Positions 8,021 to 16,425 of a DNA stretch of 32,204 nucleotides are shown one piece after another. The notes beneath the pieces are model-generated. The model was given only the letters and a program-made list of their open reading frames with translations. It had not been told where the DNA came from and made no database searches. A program made the translations under genes and the position numbers. The first letter of the stretch is position 1. Each line of letters begins with the position of its first letter. This DNA comes from UBA1731 sp964440985 (GTDB lineage: Bacteria; Verrucomicrobiota; Kiritimatiellia; RFP12; UBA1067), in NCBI GenBank assembly GCA_964440985.1, contig CAYTWE010000025.1, positions 1-32,204 of the forward strand, read 5' to 3'.

Positions 8021-9211
8021 ATGGCGACGAAGAGAGACTACTATGAGGTTTTGGGCGTCGCGAAGACGGCGAGCGCGGACGAGATAAAGTCCGCGTACCG
8101 CAAGCTCGCGATGAAGTACCACCCAGACAGGAATCCGGGCGATGAATCCGCGAAGGCGAAGTTTCAGGAGGCCTCTGAGGCGTACGAGGTTCTGTCGAAC
8201 GCGGAGAAGCGCCAGCGCTATGACCAGTTCGGGCATCAGGGCGTTGAGTTCGGTCCGGGCGGCTTCGACTTCTCACGCGACTTCTCGCATTTCCAGGATG
8301 TCGATCTCGGGGATATTCTCAATTCCGTCTTCGGCGGTGCGATGGGTGGCGGCGGATTTGACTTCGGCAATATGTTTGGCGGCGGCGGAAGGCGTCGCGC
8401 CGACCCGGATGCGCCGCAGCGCGGCTCCGACATGTCGATGGAGCTTGAGGTTGATTTCGAGGAGGCGCTTTTCGGCAGCGAACGCACCATCGAGCTTACG
8501 CTTCCGGAGCAGTGCGCTTCGTGCGGTGGAACGGGTGCGGCGCGCGGCTCAAAGCGCGTGAAGTGTCCGACCTGCGGCGGCAGGGGAGCGGTGATCCGCG
8601 GAAACGGATTCTTCCAGGTGCGCCAGACGTGTCCGAAATGCGGCGGAGAAGGCTCAATAATAGAGCGTCCGTGCCCGGACTGCGGAGGCTCCGGGCAGAC
8701 ACGCGCCAAGCGCAAGGTTTCGCTCAGGATTCCCAAGGGCGTCGATACCGGTTCCCGGCTTCGTTTGACCGGGAAGGGTGGCGGTGGTCTGCGCGGCGGA
8801 GAGCCGGGCGATCTCTATGTGGTCGTGCGAGTCCGCGATTCGGAGATTTTCGTTCGCGACGGATTGGATCTCGCGATAGATGTCCCGGTGTCGCCGATAT
8901 CGGCCGCAGTCGGCGGATCAGTGGATGTGCCCACGCCGGATGGCGTTGCCACGCTGAAGATTCCCGCCGGCACGCCGAACGGAAAGCTTTTCCGTATGCG
9001 CGGCAAGGGTATGCCGTCGCTTCGCGGGCTTGCCGGAGGGGACCTCGTGGTGCGCATCGTGTTCGAGGTTCCGCAGCGGCTCACCGCGAAGCAGAGGGGT
9101 ATGCTGGATGACCTTGCAAAGTCGCTTGACGCCACGAACTTCCCTGAGGCGCAGAGGCTTGCGTCTGCGACGGCGCTGTTCTACAAGCGCAAGGAGAAGC
9201 TTGCGAAATAG
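8021..9211 (+). CDS. dnaJ: chaperone DnaJ (Hsp40)
   Basis: The 396-residue protein is a full type I DnaJ, the J-domain partner of DnaK. The N-terminal J domain has HPD at 34-36. A Gly/Phe-rich linker follows (about 75-135, GGAMGGGGFDFGNMFGGGG). Then comes the zinc domain with four CxxCGGxG repeats between C165 and about 225 (CASCGGTG, CPTCGGRG, CPKCGGEG, CPDCGGSG) and the C-terminal substrate-binding domains. No Shine-Dalgarno sequence is visible before the ATG; a hairpin sits just upstream. It is the last gene of the rpoD-rrm-grpE-dnaJ unit and is followed by a terminator. Confidence 0.97.
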   Translation: MATKRDYYEVLGVAKTASADEIKSAYRKLAMKYHPDRNPGDESAKAKFQEASEAYEVLSNAEKRQRYDQFGHQGVEFGPGGFDFSRDFSHFQDVDLGDILNSVFGGAMGGGGFDFGNMFGGGGRRRADPDAPQRGSDMSMELEVDFEEALFGSERTIELTLPEQCASCGGTGAARGSKRVKCPTCGGRGAVIRGNGFFQVRQTCPKCGGEGSIIERPCPDCGGSGQTRAKRKVSLRIPKGVDTGSRLRLTGKGGGGLRGGEPGDLYVVVRVRDSEIFVRDGLDLAIDVPVSPISAAVGGSVDVPTPDGVATLKIPAGTPNGKLFRMRGKGMPSLRGLAGGDLVVRIVFEVPQRLTAKQRGMLDDLAKSLDATNFPEAQRLASATALFYKRKEKLAK

Positions 9212-9212
9212 G

Positions 9213-9257
9213 TGACGTTGCGTGAGCTGCGGATTGCGGCGCCGTCAGTTTTTTTTT
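9213..9257 (+). terminator. intrinsic terminator of the rpoD-dnaJ operon
   Basis: TGACG (9213-9217) pairs with CGTCA (9243-9247). Further pairing inside (TGC with GCG, one mismatch) is possible, and nine consecutive T's (9249-9257) follow. The strong T run right after dnaJ supports termination. Confidence 0.6.
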
Positions 9258-9295
9258 GGTCACATCAACACACAAAACAACAAAGGAGGCGAAGC

Positions 9296-10618
9296 ATGAA
9301 CAGACGCAGTTTCATAAAGAGCGGAACAGGTGCGTTTGCTGCCGCAGTTGCGGGGCGGGCGATGGGCGATGCGGCGCCGTCGAACCGCGTACGCCTTGCG
9401 ATAGTCGGATGCCACGCGAGGGGACGCGGACAGACTGTCATGCGGGCAGCGATGAAAGTCCCCGGCGTTGAGATTGCATACGTATGCGACGTCGATTCGC
9501 GGGCTCGCGATTTCGCTGCGGACGTTGTGGAGAAGACGAGCGGATTTAAGCCGAAGAAGGAGAAGGATCTTCGCAAGGTGCTTGAGGATGCGAGTGTTGA
9601 CGGGATAATATCGGAGACGCCGGATCACTGGCACGCATATTCTGCCGTCCTTGCAATGCGGGCGGGCAAAGCTGTCTACGTTGAGAAGCCGTGCGCATTC
9701 TGTCCGCGCGAAGGCGAGATAATCGTCGATACGTGGAGAAAGACCGGAGCCGTGTTCCAGATGGGAAATCAGCGCCGCGCCTCGCTCACGTACAGGGAGG
9801 TGTTCGACTACCTGCGCGAGACGAACGCCATCGGCGAGATGAAATGGGCCAAGTGCTGGTACATGGCGGATCGCGCATCAATCGGCAAGGGGCGGAAGAT
9901 TGCCGTTCCGGAGTGGCTCGACTGGGAGCTGTGGCAGGGCCCGGCGCCGCGCCGTGACCTGCTCTCGAACGTTGTGCACTACAACTGGCACTGGTTCCGC
10001 AACTGGGGTACGTCCGAGATGGGAAACAATGCGCCTCATTTCGCGGACGCGGCGCGGTGGGCGCTCGGCGTTGGCTTCCCTGAGACGGTGCAGTGCTCCG
10101 GCGGGCAGTTCTTCCCGAAGGGAGACGACTACAGCTGGCCGGACACCTTCAATGCGTCGTTCAGGTATCCCGGCGGAAAGTTCATCACATTTGAGCTTGC
10201 GAGCCATTGCCGCGAGAAGCCGTACATGGATGCCGGCACAGGCGCGATGGTCTACGGCACGAAGGGCGCACTGTACCTCGGGCCGAACGATACGGCGAAA
10301 CTCTATGACGAGAAGGGGCGTGAAGTGAAGAGCTGGCTTGCGGGCGGAAGCACACAGGCCGGGTCGCTCACGAACCCCACGGAATCGCTTGACCTGCTTC
10401 ACATGACGAAGTTCGTGGAGTGCATACGCGCAAAGAGCCAGCAGACGAACGCCCCTGCCGACGAGGCGGTGAAGTCCACGATAATGCCGCTGCTCGCAAA
10501 CATCGCGACTGATCTCGGAGAGACGGTGCACCTCGATCCGAAGACGGGAAAGCTCCTCTCCAGCAACGCACAGGCGCTCTGGTCGCGTGAATACGCAAAG
10601 GGCTGGGAACTCGTCTGA
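9296..10618 (+). CDS. Tat-exported Gfo/Idh/MocA-family oxidoreductase
   Basis: The 440-residue protein begins with a twin-arginine signal (NRRSFIKSGTGAFAAAVAG). It continues as a Gfo/Idh/MocA NAD(P)-dependent dehydrogenase: a Rossmann start RLAIVGCHARGRGQ, the conserved EKP (130-132), and a C-terminal alpha/beta domain of the type common in PVC and Bacteroidetes secreted oxidoreductases. Such enzymes act on sugars or sugar alcohols, often using tightly bound NAD(H), which would fit a folded Tat substrate; the actual substrate is unknown. The ATG at 9296 is chosen because AAAGGAGG (9282-9289) lies six bases upstream and the twin-arginine motif follows at once. An in-frame extension back to 9212 would run through the dnaJ terminator. 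Confidence 0.92.
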   Translation: MNRRSFIKSGTGAFAAAVAGRAMGDAAPSNRVRLAIVGCHARGRGQTVMRAAMKVPGVEIAYVCDVDSRARDFAADVVEKTSGFKPKKEKDLRKVLEDASVDGIISETPDHWHAYSAVLAMRAGKAVYVEKPCAFCPREGEIIVDTWRKTGAVFQMGNQRRASLTYREVFDYLRETNAIGEMKWAKCWYMADRASIGKGRKIAVPEWLDWELWQGPAPRRDLLSNVVHYNWHWFRNWGTSEMGNNAPHFADAARWALGVGFPETVQCSGGQFFPKGDDYSWPDTFNASFRYPGGKFITFELASHCREKPYMDAGTGAMVYGTKGALYLGPNDTAKLYDEKGREVKSWLAGGSTQAGSLTNPTESLDLLHMTKFVECIRAKSQQTNAPADEAVKSTIMPLLANIATDLGETVHLDPKTGKLLSSNAQALWSREYAKGWELV

Positions 10619-10640
10619 CGGTCGATTCCGTTTCGCATAG

Positions 10641-12605
10641 ATGCTTGATTTCCGGAACATATCGGTACACTACGGTCATCAGAACGTCCTGACGGACGTT
10701 ACGTTCCGCGTGAACAGCGGCGAACGGATAGGCGTGGTCGGTCCGAACGGCAGCGGCAAGTCCACTCTGTTCAAGATCGTGCTTGGCGAGCTGTCGACCG
10801 ACCACGGAGAGCTCATCGTCGAGGGTTCGCCCACGATCGGATCTACGCGCCAGCATCCTGAGCCGGAGTTCCCGGAGGAGACGCTTCTGCAGTACGCCGT
10901 TCGAGGGGTTCCTGGATTCTGCGACCTTGAAGCGAAGATGAAGGATCTTGAACGGCGAATGGACGCCGGCGAGGACGTCTTCGAGGAATATGGCGAAGTG
11001 CAGACCGCCTTTGAGCACATGGGCGGATACGATCTCGAGACGAGGGTCAAGGTTGCGCTTGGCGGGCTTGGATTCTCAGTGGATGAGTTCGAAAAGCCGT
11101 TCAGGTCGTTTTCCGGCGGCTGGCGGATGCGTGCGGAACTGTCGCGTGTTCTCGCCTCATCGCCGGATCTGCTCCTGCTTGACGAGCCGTCAAACTACCT
11201 TGATCTGCCTGCCGTGGATTGGCTGCAGAAGTACCTGAAGCAGTATCAGGGCACCCTCATGCTGATCTCGCACGACAGATATCTGCTGCGGACGCTTGCC
11301 AACATCATCGTAGAGGTTGATGCCGAGACCGTCACGCGCTACGAGGGAGACCTCGACTGGTATCTGCGCGAACGCGAGGTCAGGTATCAGCATCTCAAGG
11401 CTGCGAAGGAGAATCAGGACAGGCATCGCGAACAGCTGCAGCGGTTTGTGGATCGCTTCCGGGCACAGGCGACAAAGGCCGCCCAGGCGCAGAGCCGCCA
11501 GAAGCTGATAGACAAGATCGACGAGGCGAGGATAGTCCTTCCGAAGCGATATTCGCAGTCCGGACGGCTTCGGCTTGCCGAACCGCCGTCCAGCGGGATA
11601 GAGATGTTCCGCTGCGAAAACATGTGCTTCTCGTACGATGGCGCAAAGGATGTGCTGCATGACGTTTCGTTCAGCGTGACACGCGGGGACAAGGTCGCCC
11701 TCATCGGCTACAACGGACTTGGCAAGACCACGCTCATGCGTCTTGTCGCCGGCACGCGCAAGCCGACCGGCGGCAAGGCGGTAATCGGCCACAATGTCGT
11801 GCCGGGATATCTTTCCCAGGAGTTTGCGGAGACGATACCGCCGGATCTCACCGTGTACCGGAACGCGAAGAACGCGATTCCGCCGGGAATGAATGAGAAG
11901 ACGTTCCGCAACCAGCTTGGCGCGTTCGGGTTTGACGAAAACGATGTAGAGAAGCCGGCTGGAGTACTTTCCGGCGGTGAGAAGATACGTCTTGCGTTCC
12001 TCCGGCTCTTCCTTCAGGCGCCGAACTTCCTGCTGCTTGACGAGCCGACGACGCACCTTGATCTTGACGGGCGACGGCTTCTGCAAGATGCCCTTCGGGA
12101 CTACAGCGGCACGATACTGCTTGTTTCGCACGACATTGATTTCGTCCGCGCCGTGGCCACATCCGTGCTTGAGATAACCCGCGAGGGCGTAAGGTCGTTC
12201 CCTGGCGGGTACGACTACTACTGCGAGAAGAAGGAGGCTCTCGGCGCATACGGCCGGAAGGATGCGGTCAAGGCGGTCGGCACGTCGGCGTCAAACGTCG
12301 ATGGGCAGACCGCAGCGGACGGTGCATCCGCCGTGTCGAAGAAGGAGCAGCGTCAGCAGCGGGCGGCGGAGCGTGCAAAGTCCGCGCCGCGTGTGAAGGA
12401 GCTGAAAAAGCGCGTGGCATTGGCCGAAAGCAAGATAGATGAACTTCAGAAAAGCCTCGACGTTGCGTCCGAGGAGCTGTTCAACCCCAAGCCGACGACA
12501 AATTTCGAGGAGCTGAACCGTACGGTGCGTACGCTTCAGTTCGAGATTGACAGGTATACGGCGGATTGGGAAGAGGCCGCCACGGAGCTTGAAGGCCTGC
12601 AGTGA
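10641..12605 (+). CDS. ABC-F family ATPase
   Basis: The 654-residue protein has two ABC ATPase domains and no membrane segments, which defines ABC-F proteins that act on the ribosome (Uup/YheS/EttA-like). Domain 1 has Walker A GPNGSGKST (34-42), signature SGGWR (158) and LLLLDEPSNYLDL. A charged linker of the PtIM type follows. Domain 2 has GYNGLGKTT (356-364), signature SGGEK (444) and LLLDEPTTHLDL. A Lys/Glu-rich coiled-coil tail (about 565-654) resembles the C-terminal domain of Uup-type members. No Shine-Dalgarno sequence precedes the ATG (TTTCGCATAG). It may relieve stalled ribosomes; antibiotic resistance cannot be judged from sequence. Confidence 0.94.
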   Translation: MLDFRNISVHYGHQNVLTDVTFRVNSGERIGVVGPNGSGKSTLFKIVLGELSTDHGELIVEGSPTIGSTRQHPEPEFPEETLLQYAVRGVPGFCDLEAKMKDLERRMDAGEDVFEEYGEVQTAFEHMGGYDLETRVKVALGGLGFSVDEFEKPFRSFSGGWRMRAELSRVLASSPDLLLLDEPSNYLDLPAVDWLQKYLKQYQGTLMLISHDRYLLRTLANIIVEVDAETVTRYEGDLDWYLREREVRYQHLKAAKENQDRHREQLQRFVDRFRAQATKAAQAQSRQKLIDKIDEARIVLPKRYSQSGRLRLAEPPSSGIEMFRCENMCFSYDGAKDVLHDVSFSVTRGDKVALIGYNGLGKTTLMRLVAGTRKPTGGKAVIGHNVVPGYLSQEFAETIPPDLTVYRNAKNAIPPGMNEKTFRNQLGAFGFDENDVEKPAGVLSGGEKIRLAFLRLFLQAPNFLLLDEPTTHLDLDGRRLLQDALRDYSGTILLVSHDIDFVRAVATSVLEITREGVRSFPGGYDYYCEKKEALGAYGRKDAVKAVGTSASNVDGQTAADGASAVSKKEQRQQRAAERAKSAPRVKELKKRVALAESKIDELQKSLDVASEELFNPKPTTNFEELNRTVRTLQFEIDRYTADWEEAATELEGLQ

Positions 12606-12637
12606 GGCGGCGGCGTTCGCGGGAGGGTTGCGGCATC

Positions 12638-13495
12638 GTGAAATTTGCGCTTTCGACGAACTGGAGCAACCGCAGGCTGAATGACGGCGCGGCGATTGCG
12701 GATGAGGCTGGGGAGCTTGGATTCGATTCCCTCGAACTTGGGTTCTGCACCCAGCCGGAGCAGCTGCCCGGGTTCAGGAGCCGCATGGACAGTATGCCGA
12801 TCACAAGCGTCCATGCGTACTGCCCTGTGCCTGTCGGTGCGCCGAGCGGACATCCCGAACTGTACCAGTTGTGTTCGCAGGACGAGAACGAACGCGCACT
12901 TGCGAGGATGCTTCTTGAGAAGACGTTTGCCTGCGCGGCGGATCTTGGCGCCTCCGTTGTGGTGTTCCATGCGGGATATGTCGGACTTTCGACGCTTTTC
13001 GGCGGGCTGTTCACTACTGCCCGCAAATTGCGGAGGCGGCGTGGACAGAAACTGCTTGACGTGTTCAGGCGGGAGTTCGACAGGCTGCGTCCGAGCCTTG
13101 AACGCAAGGGGCTTGTGCTCGCTCTTGAGAATCTGCCTCGGCTTGAGGGGTTTCCGGATCTGCATGAGGCGAAGTCGCTGATGGTGGATCTTGAAGGCGC
13201 GCCGCTGCGGCTGTGGTTCGATACGGGACACGCGATGGTGCGCGAGACGCGTGGCTGGTCGGAGGAAAGCTCCCACGTGGCGGCGGAACTTGCGCCGTGG
13301 ATATGCGGAATGCACATTAACGACGTGAAAGGCCCTCATGACGACCACCGGGAGCCGGGATGGGGAAACGTGGATTTTCCGCGTCTGACGTTCCTTGCAA
13401 GGCGTGATGTCCTCAAGGTGTTTGAGCCGCATGAGCCGGTGTCGCCTGAAGACCTGAAGAACTCCCTTGCCTACATGCGCCGCATTTGGGGTTGA
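12638..13495 (+). CDS. sugar phosphate isomerase/epimerase-like TIM barrel protein
   Basis: The protein of 285 residues belongs to the xylose-isomerase-like / AP-endonuclease-2 TIM-barrel superfamily. Likely metal ligands sit in LALENLP, WFDTGHAM and the late IND..GPHDDHREPGWG segment. The reaction (sugar isomerase, epimerase or other) cannot be assigned. The GTG at 12638 is preferred because GGGAGGG (12621-12627) is ten bases upstream and the resulting N-terminus (MKFALSTNWSNRRL) fits the first barrel strand. A GTG at 12602, overlapping the ABC-F stop, would add an Arg-rich leader with no family support. It is probably co-transcribed with the ABC-F gene and ends before the next promoter. Confidence 0.85.
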   Translation: MKFALSTNWSNRRLNDGAAIADEAGELGFDSLELGFCTQPEQLPGFRSRMDSMPITSVHAYCPVPVGAPSGHPELYQLCSQDENERALARMLLEKTFACAADLGASVVVFHAGYVGLSTLFGGLFTTARKLRRRRGQKLLDVFRREFDRLRPSLERKGLVLALENLPRLEGFPDLHEAKSLMVDLEGAPLRLWFDTGHAMVRETRGWSEESSHVAAELAPWICGMHINDVKGPHDDHREPGWGNVDFPRLTFLARRDVLKVFEPHEPVSPEDLKNSLAYMRRIWG

Positions 13496-13545
13496 TCTGC
13501 CGCCCGGACGCATTTCACCTTGGTTTCGTTGCGCCGTTGTTTCTA

Positions 13546-13554
13546 TGGTATAAT
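13546..13554 (+). promoter_or_regulatory. extended -10 promoter of the glycerol-3-phosphate operon
   Basis: TGGTATAAT (13546-13554) is a perfect extended -10 element. No convincing -35 lies at 17 bases (TCGTTG), which extended -10 promoters can tolerate. The predicted start is near 13561, leaving a 16-base leader that carries GGAGAGG before the ATG at 13577. Confidence 0.65.
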
Positions 13555-13576
13555 GGCGGGCATGGAGAGGTCGTTG

Positions 13577-16024
13577 ATGGAAAATGACGTGATTGTGATT
13601 GGCGCCGGAATTGTCGGATGCGCAGTCGCACGTGAACTTACGAGATACAACCTGAATGTTGCGGTGATCGAGGCGGGAAGCGACGTTGCGGAAGGGGCAT
13701 CGAAGGCGAACAGCGCCATTGTCCATGCCGGTTTCGACGCAAAGCCCGGTACGAACAAGGCAAGGTTCAACGTGCTCGGAAACAGGATGTTCGAGGATGT
13801 GTGCCGCGAACTGAAGGCTCCGTTCCGCAGGAACGGGTCGCTTGTTCTTGCGTTCAGCGATGAAGATTGCAGGTCGCTTGACGAACTTGCCGCAAGGGCG
13901 GCGACGAACGGCGTGCCGGTTGAAATCATCGGACAGGAGGAGCTTCGCCGCCGCGAGCCGAACGTGTCGCCTGATGCAGTGGCGGCGCTGTGGGCGCCCA
14001 CCGGCGGAATATGCTGTCCGTACGAACTTACGTTCAGGTACGCTGAGAACGCGGCGGCAAACGGCGCCACGTTCACGTTCGACACGAAAGTGTGCGCCAT
14101 CGGGAATGCGGAAGGCGGCTGGACGGTAAAGTCTGAGGACGGCCGCCAGTTCTCCGCCCGCGCCGTCGTGAACTGTGCCGGCATCATGTCCGACGAGCTC
14201 AACAATCTCGTATCCGGAACGAAATACCGCATAAAGGCGCGGCGCGGTGAGTACCTGATGCTCGACAAGGATGAGGACGGGGCGTTCTCGGCGACAATGT
14301 TCCAGGTTCCGTCGGCCATGGGCAAGGGCATACTCGTCTCGCCGACTGTGGACGGCACCGTGATCGTCGGGCCGACTGCGGAGGATGTCGATGACAAGGA
14401 CGACAGGGCGACTACGTATTCCGGTCTTGACAAGGTCAAGGCAGGCGCTCACCGCACATATCCGAACCTTCCGCTGAACAAGGTCATCACCGAGTTTTCC
14501 GGAATGCGCGCCCATGAGACGACGGTCGGGGACTTCATCTTGGGGGAGGCTCCGGATGCTCCTCTCTTCTTCAATGCCGTCGGCATCGAATCGCCCGGTC
14601 TGACATCCGCCCCCGCGATAGGGGTTTGGATGGCTGAACAGGTTGCAGGCAGGCTCTCCGCAAGCAGGAAGAATCCGGCGCTGATTTCGGACGATGTTTC
14701 GTGGTGTCCGAAGACGCGTGAGCTTTCGCCGTCCGAACTTTCCGAGCTTGTGGCGAAGGATCCCGCGTTCGGACGCGTCATCTGCCGTTGCGAATCCATA
14801 ACGGAGGGCGAAATCCGCGCCGCGATCCGCGCCCGCGTAGGGGCGCGGACGCTCGACGGGATAAAGCGTCGCACACGGTCGGGCATGGGGCGCTGCCAGG
14901 GTGGCTTCTGCACACCAAGGCTCATAGAGATCCTTGGTTCGGAACTTGGCGTCCCGCCGGAGGCGTTTCTGCTTTCACGCAAGACTGCACCGAAGGAGCT
15001 TCGCAGGTTCGATGACGGGGCGGACTACCTTGCCGCAGGGGCGACGCTTGACGTGCTCGTGATCGGCGCTGGCCCCGCGGGACTTGCCGCTGCCTGCGCG
15101 GCAAAGGAGGCCGGGGCGAAGAATGTGATGGTCCTCGAACGGGATGATGCCCCCGGCGGAATACTGCAGCAGTGCATCCACAACGGATTTGGCCTTCATC
15201 GGTTCAAGGAGGAGCTGACGGGTCCGGAGTACGCGCAGCGTTTTGTCGACAGGGCGGCGGCCCTCAATGTCAACATCCAGTGCGGCACGATGGTGTTGGG
15301 CATTGAGAAGGGCGTTCCGCATCACGTCACGGCGATGAGCCCTCGCGGAGGGTTGAAGACGTATTCGGCGTACAGCGTGGTTTTGGCGATGGGATGCCGC
15401 GAGAGGCCTCGTGGCGCACTCATGACGCCCGGAACACGTCCCGCAGGCGTGTACACCGCCGGCACTGTCCAGCGGCTCGTCAACATGGACGGGATAATGC
15501 CCGGCAAGCGCGTCGTCATCCTTGGATCCGGCGATATCGGGCTTATCATGGCGCGACGGCTTACGTTCTCCGGTGCGAAAGTCCTGGCCTGCATCGAGAT
15601 CATGAAGAAAAGCTCCGGACTTATGCGAAACGTGGTGCAGTGCCTGAACGACTACGACATTCCGCTGCTTCTGTCGCACACCGTGACGGAGGTTGAAGGC
15701 CGTGAACACGTTACCGGTGTGAAGGTTTCCCGTGTGGACGACGGCCTTAATCCGATTCCCGGCACGGAGATGCACTTCGACTGCGATACGCTCGTCCTTT
15801 CATGCGGACTGATCCCCGAAAACGAACTTACGCGAAAGGCGGGGATAGCGATGGATGCCACAACGCGAGGGCCGAAGGTGGACGGCAGGATGATGACGGA
15901 CGTTCCGGGCATTTTTGCGGGCGGAAATGTCGTGCGCGTCTACGATCTTGTAGATTGGGTGTCCCGCGATTCGGAGACGGCCGGGAAGTACGCGGCTGCA
16001 TATGCAAATGAGGTGCGCAAATGA
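13577..16024 (+). CDS. fused two-flavin dehydrogenase (GlpA-like + GlpB-like), probable G3P dehydrogenase
   Basis: The protein of 815 residues joins two flavoenzymes. The N-terminal half (1-380) is a DAO/GlpA-type FAD oxidoreductase (VIVIGAGIVGCAVARELTR). A BFD-type [2Fe-2S] domain has cysteines 403, 405, 440 and 445 (CRCES...RCQGGFC). The C-terminal part is a pyridine-nucleotide-disulfide-type oxidoreductase with a second dinucleotide site (VLVIGAGPAGLAAACAA, about 493) and a later VILGSGDIG NAD site. In many anaerobes these are two adjacent genes followed by a DUF1667 gene; here the first two are one chain. The ATG at 13577 is chosen because GGAGAGG is six bases upstream, while the ATG at 13562 coincides with the predicted transcript start. 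With glpT nearby, oxidation of glycerol-3-phosphate to DHAP is the likely role. Confidence 0.85.
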   Translation: MENDVIVIGAGIVGCAVARELTRYNLNVAVIEAGSDVAEGASKANSAIVHAGFDAKPGTNKARFNVLGNRMFEDVCRELKAPFRRNGSLVLAFSDEDCRSLDELAARAATNGVPVEIIGQEELRRREPNVSPDAVAALWAPTGGICCPYELTFRYAENAAANGATFTFDTKVCAIGNAEGGWTVKSEDGRQFSARAVVNCAGIMSDELNNLVSGTKYRIKARRGEYLMLDKDEDGAFSATMFQVPSAMGKGILVSPTVDGTVIVGPTAEDVDDKDDRATTYSGLDKVKAGAHRTYPNLPLNKVITEFSGMRAHETTVGDFILGEAPDAPLFFNAVGIESPGLTSAPAIGVWMAEQVAGRLSASRKNPALISDDVSWCPKTRELSPSELSELVAKDPAFGRVICRCESITEGEIRAAIRARVGARTLDGIKRRTRSGMGRCQGGFCTPRLIEILGSELGVPPEAFLLSRKTAPKELRRFDDGADYLAAGATLDVLVIGAGPAGLAAACAAKEAGAKNVMVLERDDAPGGILQQCIHNGFGLHRFKEELTGPEYAQRFVDRAAALNVNIQCGTMVLGIEKGVPHHVTAMSPRGGLKTYSAYSVVLAMGCRERPRGALMTPGTRPAGVYTAGTVQRLVNMDGIMPGKRVVILGSGDIGLIMARRLTFSGAKVLACIEIMKKSSGLMRNVVQCLNDYDIPLLLSHTVTEVEGREHVTGVKVSRVDDGLNPIPGTEMHFDCDTLVLSCGLIPENELTRKAGIAMDATTRGPKVDGRMMTDVPGIFAGGNVVRVYDLVDWVSRDSETAGKYAAAYANEVRK

Positions 16025-16362
16025 AGATGATCTGCATCAACTGTCCTCGCGGCTGCGAACTTGACGTGGTTGATTCCGGCAACGGTGTGACGGTGACCGG
16101 CAACGCCTGCCCTCGCGGCGAGGAATACGGAAGGTCGGAGCTTGTAAATCCGACGCGCATGGTGACCGGGCTTGTGCGCATAGCAGGAATGAGGAAGCCG
16201 CTTCCTGTCAAGACGAAGTCCCCGATCCCGAAAGGCAGGATAGACGATGTGCTGTTCGCCCTTCATCAGACGACCGTTCAGCTTCCGGTGAAGATAGGGG
16301 ACGTAATCGTTCCTGATGTGGCCGACACGGGGATTGATGTCGTCGCAACGGCCAACATGTGA
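16021..16362 (+). CDS. DUF1667 protein (iron-sulfur partner of the G3P dehydrogenase)
   Basis: The 113-residue protein matches the DUF1667 family. It has an N-terminal cysteine set C5, C8, C12 and C30 (MKMICINCPRGCEL...GNACPRGEEYG), followed by a small domain containing PVKTKSPIPKG. The cysteine spacing could hold an iron-sulfur cluster. The gene overlaps the upstream flavoprotein by four bases (ATGA), so the two are translationally coupled, as is typical of this family's partnership with GlpA-like dehydrogenases. A role passing electrons from the flavoprotein is inferred. Confidence 0.85.
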   Translation: MKMICINCPRGCELDVVDSGNGVTVTGNACPRGEEYGRSELVNPTRMVTGLVRIAGMRKPLPVKTKSPIPKGRIDDVLFALHQTTVQLPVKIGDVIVPDVADTGIDVVATANM

Positions 16363-16425
16363 CATAAAAGACAACGGCATCAATGAAATCGCAGCGAAAG
16401 ACCTGGTGAAAAAGGAGAGGCAGCA

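Noticed and set aside
13562..13576. Earlier ATG start for the flavoprotein fusion
   Set aside because: It lies at the predicted transcription start and upstream of the GGAGAGG site that fits the ATG at 13577.
12536..14515. A 659-codon open frame on the minus strand
   Set aside because: It runs antisense across the ABC-F end, the TIM-barrel gene and the flavoprotein fusion, all of which have clear family motifs. Long antisense frames are expected in GC-rich coding DNA; the protein is Arg/His-rich with no recognisable domain.
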